DNA from: Nitrosarchaeum sp.
Lineage (GTDB): Archaea > Thermoproteota > Nitrososphaeria > Nitrososphaerales > Nitrosopumilaceae
Assembly (NCBI GenBank): GCA_016234975.1
Contig: JACRND010000074.1
Coordinates: 1-6,464 of the forward strand
Reading direction: 5' to 3'
DNA: 6,464 nucleotides
The stretch's first letter is position 1. The number at the start of each line of letters is the position of its first letter. The position numbers and the translations under genes are program-made. This document shows, piece after piece, positions 1 through 4,312 of the stretch. The notes beneath the pieces are model-generated. The model made no database searches, had not been told where the DNA came from, and worked only from the letters and a program-made list of their open reading frames with translations.

Positions 1-676
1 TAAGGCTCACAAACTAAAGACAACATGGCCATTTTTTTTTTTTTTTTTACCAGTTATTGGAATCCCAACTTTTGGCGCATTTATTCAATCACGCGGATTA
101 ACAATTAATCGAGAGATTTTATTCGATGTAGCAATAGCAGGACCAATTGCAGGACTGATAATTGCAATTATAGTTTCAATGTATGGTGCATACACTGCAC
201 CAATATTACAAGAAGATGTTGCACAGGGACTTTTTGCAGATTCAAAATTAATGGAATGGAATCAAGGAGAACCATTACTAATGACTGCAAGTTTAGCATT
301 GTTTGGAAAAGGTGGAACAGGTCATGAAGTGATAATGACGCCGGTTTTATTTGCAGCCTGGATTGGATTTTTAATCACATTCTTGAATTTATTACCAGCT
401 TGGCAGCTAGATGGTGGTCATATGGCAAGAACTTTGTTGGGGGTTAAACGTCACAAGTATGCAACAATTGGAAGTATGGCAATTCTTGTGTTGTTAAATT
501 ATTGGTTAATGGCGATGTTAATTCTTGTTTTAAGTTCAAGAAATTCCAGTGCAATGCCACTTGATGATATTTCCCCATTATCAAAAAATAGGAAACTTGC
601 ATATCTAGGTGTTATAGGATTGGCTGTTTTGTGTGCACCAATACCAACAAATTTTTTACCTAATTTGTTACCTTAG
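1..676 (+). CDS. M50 family (site-2 protease type) membrane metallopeptidase, C-terminal part
   Basis: Intramembrane zinc protease of the S2P/M50 type, expected to cut membrane-anchored substrates within the bilayer. The frame is open from base 2 to the stop at 674-676, so the start and the HExxH helix lie left of the window; the first visible residues (KAHKLKTTWP) match what normally follows HELGH in this family. The second zinc-ligand motif is clear: NLLPAWQLDGG, with the Asp codon at 410-412. Hydrophobic helices surround AIAGPIAG (about 133-200), the LDG motif (about 335-410) and the stretch at about 470-535, and there is a last short one near the C terminus. The tail PLDDISPLSKNRK is typical of archaeal M50 proteins. 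The Met codon at 179 is internal, not the start, because homologous sequence continues upstream in frame. An unusual T17 run at 32-48 encodes five Phe and half of a Leu codon. The end overlaps the convergent LarA-like remnant by 9 bp. The family is secure; the substrate is unknown. Confidence 0.85.
   Translation, partial: KAHKLKTTWPFFFFFLPVIGIPTFGAFIQSRGLTINREILFDVAIAGPIAGLIIAIIVSMYGAYTAPILQEDVAQGLFADSKLMEWNQGEPLLMTASLALFGKGGTGHEVIMTPVLFAAWIGFLITFLNLLPAWQLDGGHMARTLLGVKRHKYATIGSMAILVLLNYWLMAMLILVLSSRNSSAMPLDDISPLSKNRKLAYLGVIGLAVLCAPIPTNFLPNLLP
32..48 (+). repeat. Homopolymer run of 17 T inside the M50 coding sequence
   Basis: Seventeen consecutive T follow the codons for Trp-Pro and precede the codons for PVIGIP. 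The frame is the same on both sides, so the gene reads through as WP-FFFFF-L-PVIG. Such a run is prone to slippage in replication and to miscounting in sequencing; a change of one base would truncate the protein. Confidence 0.95.
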
Positions 677-862
677 TAAAACTCTAGCTCCATCCATAAC
701 AACTGCAACTTTTTGTCTAGCGCCTTGTGTCCTCAGAATATAATCCAAAGAGGATTTTATTCCAGATAGAGAAATCATATTTAATTTTTTAATATAATAT
801 TCCGGAAGAATTGAAACTAATCCAATTTGAAAATTCTTTTGTACTTCTGATAAGGAATGTAT
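668..862 (-). pseudogene. Displaced C-terminal segment of the LarA-like gene (other frame)
   Basis: Reading the minus strand in the frame that ends with TAA at 668-670 gives an uninterrupted stretch whose useful part begins at SEVQKNFQIGLVSILPEYY and ends MDGARVLLR. This resembles the normal C terminus of LarA/DUF2088 proteins, where a 'YLVS-LP' strand is followed by a helix and a terminal 'V-DGARxLL' strand. It has no plausible start of its own: the frame is closed by TAA at 863-865. It is therefore read as the end of the gene at 817-1728, separated by a frameshift. Its last 9 bp overlap the end of the convergent M50 gene. Confidence 0.65.
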
Positions 863-1728
863 TTACTTGGATTTCGAAGTTGATCAAGATCTAATCTACC
901 CTCAATGTATTGTTGAAGTGCTTCAGAACCCAAACCAGATTTACATTCTGCTACTAAAATAGACAGACCTCCATTTTGTATTGCACTAGTACAATTCCAA
1001 AGTGATGAAAGAGATTTTCCAAGATTATCATTACTGGAGTCTTTTCCAGTGCTAATTATCATTGATTTGTGGTGACCTATATCTTTGATTGCAAATGATT
1101 CCAGAGTTTTTGTAAATGAAACTGTTTCGGAAGGATGACCTATTGTAAAATCAACAATACCTTGAGAATTTGCTACAATTTCAATTGCCTTAATTTCAAA
1201 ATTATCAGCAAATTTTTTGGCTTCCTCAAAACTTTCTGTCAGTTGTCCAGGTGCAGGAAGATTATCTTTTCTTTTTGCATATGCAGAAAGCATTGATTCC
1301 TGACCAAACTTTTTGATTAATCTGGTAGAAATAGTCTCATATCCAAATAAACCATCAAATTCCATTTCTCCAATGAAAACAAGATTAGAATTAAAAAGAG
1401 CAGTATTATCAAATTCATTAATTGAACTTCCTTCTGGTAGGCCAGATTTTACCAAATTCATTATTTTTTTCTCAGCCAAAATTTTAGGGAATTGTAATGA
1501 TTTTTGTTCACATATTGTAAATAATGATGAAATAATTTTTTGAATGGATTTTGAGTTATGTAAAACTACAAGTTCCATGGGTTTTGTTAAATCAATAGTA
1601 TTCAATTTTTCATTGATCGCTACATCTTCTAAGATTTTACCTTCAGAATCAATTTTTTGTTCTAAATTTTCTGCTCGAATATCTAGAACAACATCAGTAA
1701 TACCATAATTTAACCAGATTTCAGGCAT
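817..1728 (-). CDS. LarA-like (DUF2088) protein, frame broken near its 3' end
   Basis: Protein of about 303 residues in this frame. The C-terminal half resembles the nickel-dependent lactate racemase family (LarA, DUF2088): STGKDSSNDNLGKSL fits the family's 'GG-P-D-NLYQA' region and ILVAECKSGLGSEAL fits 'ILVAEC-EGLGS'. The N terminus PEIWLNYGITDVVLDI fits the family's opening 'V-LPYG'. The parts of LarA that hold the nickel-pincer cofactor look degenerate: where LarA has PHxxAGxxGGRK this protein has EMEFDGLFGYETIS, and the 'D-TRP' motif is not seen. Racemase activity is therefore doubtful. The frame runs off into RIFKLD and a stop at 817, while the expected C terminus continues in another frame down to 668, so the gene carries a frameshift or a sequence error. 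Start chosen at 1728 (MPEIW); an in-frame ATG at 1746 would add six residues. No Shine-Dalgarno was seen and the mRNA may be leaderless. Family fairly likely, function unknown. Confidence 0.6.
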   Translation of the reverse strand: MPEIWLNYGITDVVLDIRAENLEQKIDSEGKILEDVAINEKLNTIDLTKPMELVVLHNSKSIQKIISSLFTICEQKSLQFPKILAEKKIMNLVKSGLPEGSSINEFDNTALFNSNLVFIGEMEFDGLFGYETISTRLIKKFGQESMLSAYAKRKDNLPAPGQLTESFEEAKKFADNFEIKAIEIVANSQGIVDFTIGHPSETVSFTKTLESFAIKDIGHHKSMIISTGKDSSNDNLGKSLSSLWNCTSAIQNGGLSILVAECKSGLGSEALQQYIEGRLDLDQLRNPSKYIPYQKYKRIFKLD

Positions 1729-1745
1729 AATTAATGTACAATACA

Positions 1746-1757
1746 AACCAAAATAAA
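1746..1757. promoter_or_regulatory. A/T-rich core between divergent LarA-like gene and pyrE, possible shared TATA region
   Basis: The segment AAAATAAA at about 1750-1757 lies near the midpoint between the two chosen start codons (1728 on minus, 1779 on plus), about 25 bp from each. That is where an archaeal TATA box would sit for leaderless transcripts, and the minus-strand reading TTTATTTT is TATA-like. The match is weak and rests on spacing and composition only. Confidence 0.3.
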
Positions 1758-1778
1758 TCCAGTGTAGTTAATTTAGAT

Positions 1779-2384
1779 ATGGAATTTGTGAAAGAGTTTG
1801 CAACCTTTTTGTATCAAAATGGGATAATAAAATTTGGAGATTTTACACTTGCTAGTGGTAAAAAAAGTTCATACTATGTTGATTTGAGACTAGTTCCAAG
1901 CTATCCTCATCAATTCAGAACCATGATAAAGTATCTACAAAACAATATTGCAGAAAGTATAGGATTGAATAGTTTTGATTCTTTAGTATCAGTTCCTACT
2001 GGCGGTTTGATTATTGCATCAGCATTAGCAATTGAAATAGTTAAGCCGTTAATCTACGTAAGAAGCAAACCAAAAGAATATGGAACTTCAAAATCAGTTG
2101 AAGGGCAAATTCATGAAGGAATGAAGGTTGTAATGATAGATGATGTTGCAACAACAGGAGGTTCGGTTGTAAATGCAATAAAATCATTAAAAGATGCAAA
2201 CATAACAATAGAGGATGTATATGTAATTGTTAATAGAATGGAAGGTGCAGGTGATGCGCTAAAAGAATTAGGAGTTAAATTGCATTCAATTGTAAGCATA
2301 ATGCAAATTACACAAGCATTACATGAACAAAAACTTGTGGATGATGATACTTTAGAGAAGGTAAGAAAACAAATTACTAAGTAA
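1779..2384 (+). CDS. pyrE: Orotate phosphoribosyltransferase
   Basis: Converts orotate and PRPP to orotidine 5'-monophosphate in cytosolic de novo pyrimidine synthesis. From the chosen start it has 201 residues, a usual length for archaeal OPRT. Family features in order: N-terminal GDFTLASGKKSSYYVDLR, the SVPTGG strand-loop, the flexible catalytic loop RSKPKEYGTSK with several Lys (about residues 95-105), and the PRPP-binding motif VVMIDDVATTGGS (about residues 117-129). The start at 1779 is preferred because MEFVKEFATFLYQNGIIKFG matches the usual OPRT beginning. An in-frame ATG at 1734 would add 15 residues of low-complexity sequence and nearly meet the divergent gene. No Shine-Dalgarno is visible before 1779. 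The gene stands alone, with no other pyr genes in the window. Identification is secure. Confidence 0.93.
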   Translation: MEFVKEFATFLYQNGIIKFGDFTLASGKKSSYYVDLRLVPSYPHQFRTMIKYLQNNIAESIGLNSFDSLVSVPTGGLIIASALAIEIVKPLIYVRSKPKEYGTSKSVEGQIHEGMKVVMIDDVATTGGSVVNAIKSLKDANITIEDVYVIVNRMEGAGDALKELGVKLHSIVSIMQITQALHEQKLVDDDTLEKVRKQITK

Positions 2385-2388
2385 TTTT
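2371..2388 (+). terminator. Palindrome over the pyrE stop followed by T4
   Basis: AAATTACT and AGTAATTT form an inverted repeat around the pyrE stop codon, followed on the plus strand by TTTT at 2385-2388. On the minus strand the other arm runs into T-rich sequence, so it could end transcripts from both pyrE and the minus-strand small RNA. The stem is A/T-only and weak; archaeal termination may depend only on the T-rich tracts. Confidence 0.35.
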
Positions 2389-2451
2389 GGCAGCTCAGAC
2401 AAATGCCTTTCAATCATCTTTCAGATATAACTCTGATTCTTCATTGCAGCC
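2389..2451 (-). ncRNA. Candidate archaeal C/D box sRNA (2'-O-methylation guide)
   Basis: Reading the minus strand: stem GGCTGC (2451-2446), C box ATGAAGA (2444-2438, one mismatch to RUGAUGA), a 13-nt guide (2437-2425), D' box CTGA (2424-2421), 3-nt spacer, C'-like ATGATTG (2417-2411, two mismatches), a 12-nt guide (2410-2399), D box CTGA (2398-2395), and closing stem GCTGCC (2394-2389). The terminal arms pair as five G-C pairs around one U-U mismatch, a kink-turn layout that L7Ae would bind. Box order, guide lengths of 12-13 nt and the very short D'-C' spacer are the classical archaeal arrangement. The RNA would direct fibrillarin methylation opposite the fifth base before each D box; targets were not identified. 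It lies 45 nt downstream of the tRNA on the same strand, so it may be co-transcribed or use the TATA-like box at 2473-2480. Confidence 0.7.
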
Positions 2452-2472
2452 AGTAAATTTTGTCTGTGCTCA

Positions 2473-2480
2473 TTTTAAAA
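2473..2480 (-). promoter_or_regulatory. TATA-like box upstream of the C/D box sRNA
   Basis: TTTTAAAA centred about 25 bp before the predicted 5' end of the sRNA at 2451, the spacing expected of an archaeal TATA box. It sits in the 44-bp gap after the tRNA, so it would give the sRNA its own promoter. Confidence 0.4.
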
Positions 2481-2495
2481 CTAATGGAAATAATA

Positions 2496-2569
2496 TGGGC
2501 CCAAAGGGCTTCGATCCCTTGACTCCCCGGTTATGAGCCGGGTACTCTACCAAGCTGAGTTATGGGCCC
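2496..2569 (-). tRNA. tRNA with CAU anticodon (elongator Met, or Ile2)
   Basis: Complete 74-nt cloverleaf including the discriminator A, without encoded CCA and without intron. Acceptor GGGCCCA pairs with TGGGCCC, the D stem is ACTC/GAGT, and the anticodon arm is CCCGG-CTCATAA-CCGGG with CAT at 2535-2533. The T stem is AAGGG/CCCTT. The T loop is ATCGAAG, with A where nearly all tRNAs have T54. It is not the usual archaeal initiator: the first pair is G-C rather than A-U, and the anticodon stem lacks the three consecutive G-C pairs next to the loop. CAU may read AUG (Met), or AUA if C34 is modified to agmatidine; sequence alone does not settle it. Confidence 0.93.
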
Positions 2570-2592
2570 TAAGCAGATGAATTTTATCTTCA

Positions 2593-2600
2593 GTATAAAA
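2593..2600 (-). promoter_or_regulatory. TATA box of the CAU tRNA
   Basis: Minus-strand TTTTATAC about 27 bp upstream of the tRNA 5' end, in the 41-bp gap after the CADD-like gene. Sequence and spacing fit an archaeal TATA box, so the tRNA need not depend on readthrough from the gene upstream. Confidence 0.6.
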
Positions 2601-2610
2601 TGTTATGAGC

Positions 2611-3243
2611 TCAACAATATGCTTCATAACAACTATCAAGCAACAAATTTTGTGCAGTGATAGATTTGTCTGCAATTCGGATCAAGTTATCTGAATCAGT
2701 TGATGTTTTTTCAAGAATATTTCTCCAAGATGCAGCATGACGAATATCAGCTTCGGTATGAAGTTTAAAGTATTCCGTAGCTTCTTCATTAGATATTCCA
2801 TAGAATTCTGCTAAGCCATCAAGTTTTGTTTGACTAATTTTAGGAATTTCCTTTTCAAAAGCATACATCGCACATGCCCCACCTTCATAGGTATTCATTA
2901 ATTCAGATAATTCTGAAACAGATTTCCTAGTCTTTTCTAATCCTTCATAGTGAATTAATTCATACTCAGAAACGCCTAATTCTCCTGCAAATCTAATCCA
3001 TGATTTTATGTGATCAGATTCCTCTTGTTGATTATCAATCAATTCGCTAATCACAGAATTAGGAGCTTTTTCGATAATAGGAGTCATAAACGATGGAACC
3101 GCCTTAACAAGTTGAAAGTATTCTTTAGAATAACCAGTTAAAGAATCAAGAGTCAATTTTCCATCAGACCACATCTGATAAAATGGGTGTTTTAGTAAAC
3201 TTCTTTCTTCAATCATTTCATCAATTCGTTTTATTAGATTCAT
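2611..3243 (-). CDS. TenA/PqqC-fold oxygenase of the CADD type, candidate p-aminobenzoate synthase
   Basis: A 210-residue all-helical protein of the heme-oxygenase-like (TenA/PqqC) superfamily, closest by motif to Chlamydia CADD and its Nitrosomonas relative, which supply p-aminobenzoate by an unusual metal-dependent route that consumes the enzyme's own Tyr. Seen here: KHPFYQMW (Tyr22, matching the sacrificed Tyr27), QEESDHIKSW (Glu74 and His78, matching metal ligands Glu81 and His88 but three residues closer together), AFEKEIPKI (Glu130), Lys140 at the same distance from the metal motif as CADD Lys152, and LHTEADIRHA (His162, Asp166, His169). The numbering of CADD is from memory of the family. 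The start at 3243 has GGGAG seven bases upstream (3251-3255), one of the few Shine-Dalgarno-like sites here. Thiaminase-type TenA is less likely, since no thiamine genes are adjacent and the metal-ligand set is complete. Fold secure; the pABA role is inferred. Confidence 0.75.
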   Translation of the reverse strand: MNLIKRIDEMIEERSLLKHPFYQMWSDGKLTLDSLTGYSKEYFQLVKAVPSFMTPIIEKAPNSVISELIDNQQEESDHIKSWIRFAGELGVSEYELIHYEGLEKTRKSVSELSELMNTYEGGACAMYAFEKEIPKISQTKLDGLAEFYGISNEEATEYFKLHTEADIRHAASWRNILEKTSTDSDNLIRIADKSITAQNLLLDSCYEAYC

Positions 3244-3250
3244 ATTACAT

Positions 3251-3255
3251 CTCCC
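3251..3255 (-). promoter_or_regulatory. Ribosome binding site of the CADD-like gene
   Basis: Minus-strand GGGAG followed by seven bases and ATG at 3243. It supports this start. If the TATA-like stretch at 3264-3272 were used at normal spacing, transcription would begin at or very near the ATG and this site would be lost, so either a more distant promoter is used or the site is fortuitous. Confidence 0.5.
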
Positions 3256-3263
3256 AATTTGCC

Positions 3264-3272
3264 AATAAAAAA
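3264..3272 (-). promoter_or_regulatory. TATA-like box upstream of the CADD-like gene
   Basis: Minus-strand TTTTTTATT centred about 25 bp from the ATG at 3243. It fits an archaeal promoter for a nearly leaderless mRNA but competes with the Shine-Dalgarno-like site in between. The gap 3244-3322 is shared with the divergent tRNA-Glu. Confidence 0.35.
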
Positions 3273-3292
3273 TCTTTGTGGTTTACAAAAGA

Positions 3293-3298
3293 TTTTAT
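3293..3298 (+). promoter_or_regulatory. TATA-like box of tRNA-Glu
   Basis: TTTTAT about 27 bp before the first base of tRNA-Glu at 3323, preceded by an A-rich stretch. The position is right for an archaeal TATA box; the sequence is short and only moderately specific in this A/T-rich gap. Confidence 0.4.
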
Positions 3299-3322
3299 GG
3301 ACAAATTACCCAATTTTGTTGG

Positions 3323-3416
3323 GTTCCAGTGGTGTAGACCGGTCAAGCATACTGCCCTTTCAAGGCAGTGATCCCGGGTTCAAAATCTAACGATGAAAAT
3401 CCCGGCTGGAGCACCA
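3323..3416 (+). tRNA. tRNA-Glu (UUC) with a 15-nt T-loop intron, CCA encoded
   Basis: The acceptor GTTCCAG pairs with CTGGAGC (one G-U at the second pair), the D arm contains AGACCGGTCAA, and the anticodon arm is CTGCC-CTTTCAA-GGCAG with TTC at 3359-3361. The T stem is CCGGG (3374-3378) and CCCGG (3401-3405), but 22 bases rather than seven lie between. Removing 3385-3399 restores the standard loop TTCAAAT. Discriminator A3413 is followed by encoded CCA at 3414-3416. The mature RNA is 79 nt including CCA. A T6 tract at 3440-3445 downstream may end the transcript. Identity and intron are well supported. Confidence 0.95.
3385..3399 (+). other. Noncanonical tRNA intron at position 59/60 with bulge-helix-bulge
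   Basis: The 15-nt intron is ATCTAACGATGAAAA. Around it the pre-tRNA folds as outer helix (T stem), a 4-bp helix TTCA/TGAA (3379-3382 with 3394-3397), 3-nt bulges AAA (3383-3385) and AAT (3398-3400) on opposite strands, and a small inner helix TC/GA closed by loop TAAC. Cutting each bulge after its second base, as the archaeal splicing endonuclease does, removes exactly 3385-3399 and rebuilds a seven-base T loop. The inner helix is only 2 bp, so this is a relaxed motif. Confidence 0.88.
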
Positions 3417-3439
3417 AGATTTAATTACTAATGATAAAG

Positions 3440-3445
3440 TTTTTT
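3440..3445 (+). terminator. T6 tract after tRNA-Glu
   Basis: Six T in a row 24 bp beyond the encoded CCA and 15 bp before the next start codon. Archaeal RNA polymerase commonly stops on such tracts without a hairpin. This would separate tRNA-Glu from the prenyl synthase gene. Confidence 0.4.
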
Positions 3446-3460
3446 GAATAGACCTATATC

Positions 3461-4312
3461 TTGGAAAAGAAAAATATCGAGATTAATCCTTTACTTGAAA
3501 CATATGGTAAGTATATCGACAAAATCAACCATGCGTTAGAGAGAGAATTATCACTGTATTCAGAATCAGAATTTATTGAACCGTTAAAATATTCATTAGA
3601 GGGTGGAAAACGAATTAGACCAATCATCTTAGTTTTGGCTGCTGAAAGTGTAGGAGAAATTGATGATAACACATTAGCAGCATCATGCGCTGTGGAGTTT
3701 TTACATATGGAGTCAATTATACATGATGACATTATAGATAATGAAACAATGAGAAGACAAAAAGAACCGTTTAATATCAAATATGGGTATAATACAAGTA
3801 TACTAACAGGAGATTTTGTTTTGGGATTAATTCTTGCAATTTCTTCAAGGTTAGATAATGCAAGAATAACAAAGGATTTGGCAACAACAGCTATGTTGAT
3901 GAGTGAAGGAGAAATGATAGAAAGCAGATTAGAAAGCAGTGAAGATGTTACTTTTGATGATTATCTCAAAGTAATTGAATATAAAACTGCCACTGCATTT
4001 GAAGTGGCAGCAAGAATAGGTGCAATTATTGCAAACGGTAGTGAAGAAGAAATAGAAGCTTTAACAGAATATGGAAAAAATATAGGAATTGCATATCAAA
4101 TAAGAGATGATTTGCTAGACTGGAAGAATGAAGATAAATTGTTTAATTTTCTGATCAAGAAAAGTTCTGATCCAAGAGATGTTTTCAATAAAATGGAAGA
4201 ACTTTTAAAAAAATATTCTGATAAAGCTAGAATAAGTTTAAGAAAAATTTCAGACAATGATGCAAAAATGAATTTGGATAATCTTATAAAATTTACAACA
4301 TTTAAGGCATAA
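3461..4312 (+). CDS. Polyprenyl (geranylgeranyl-type) diphosphate synthase, short form
   Basis: Trans-isoprenyl diphosphate synthase that condenses isopentenyl diphosphate onto allylic diphosphates, for ether-lipid chains or a quinone tail. In 283 residues it shows GGKRIRP (substrate binding, residues 48-54), the first Asp-rich motif DDIID (89-93) followed by the Arg pair of MRRQ, and the second Asp-rich motif DDLLD (216-220). Family members usually have 300-330 residues; here the stretch after DDLLD goes straight to KNEDKLFNF and lacks the usual 'GK--G-D---GK-T' loop. The residue five before the first motif is Glu84, not the aromatic residue seen in archaeal C20 synthases. The start is TTG at 3461: the frame is closed by TAG at 3449 and no ATG or GTG lies near. 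No Shine-Dalgarno, probably leaderless. The 3' end overlaps convergent nuoN by 11 bp. Family secure; product length uncertain. Confidence 0.85.
   Translation: MEKKNIEINPLLETYGKYIDKINHALERELSLYSESEFIEPLKYSLEGGKRIRPIILVLAAESVGEIDDNTLAASCAVEFLHMESIIHDDIIDNETMRRQKEPFNIKYGYNTSILTGDFVLGLILAISSRLDNARITKDLATTAMLMSEGEMIESRLESSEDVTFDDYLKVIEYKTATAFEVAARIGAIIANGSEEEIEALTEYGKNIGIAYQIRDDLLDWKNEDKLFNFLIKKSSDPRDVFNKMEELLKKYSDKARISLRKISDNDAKMNLDNLIKFTTFKA

Noticed and set aside
179..676. ATG at 179 as the start of a short membrane protein
   Set aside because: The same frame continues without a stop to base 2 and encodes conserved M50 sequence, so this Met is internal to a gene cut by the window edge.
671..816. 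Gap after the M50 gene as an intergenic region
   Set aside because: It is mostly filled by the displaced C-terminal frame of the LarA-like gene on the minus strand.
2111..2413. Minus-strand open frame antisense to pyrE
   Set aside because: Composition is Ser/Ile/Thr-rich without any family feature, and it lies over the well-supported pyrE and the sRNA.
2496..2569. Initiator tRNA-Met, because of the CAU anticodon and A54
   Set aside because: The acceptor begins with G-C instead of A-U, and the anticodon stem lacks three consecutive G-C pairs beside the loop.
3301..3319. Imperfect inverted repeat ACAAATT-ACCC-AATTTTGT just before tRNA-Glu, and a second CCCAATTT at 3253
   Set aside because: It could be an operator, but arms made of A/T runs are expected by chance here and no regulator is nearby.
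3454..3780. Minus-strand open frame over the prenyl synthase
   Set aside because: It mirrors the conserved DDIID region of the real gene and has no recognisable protein features.
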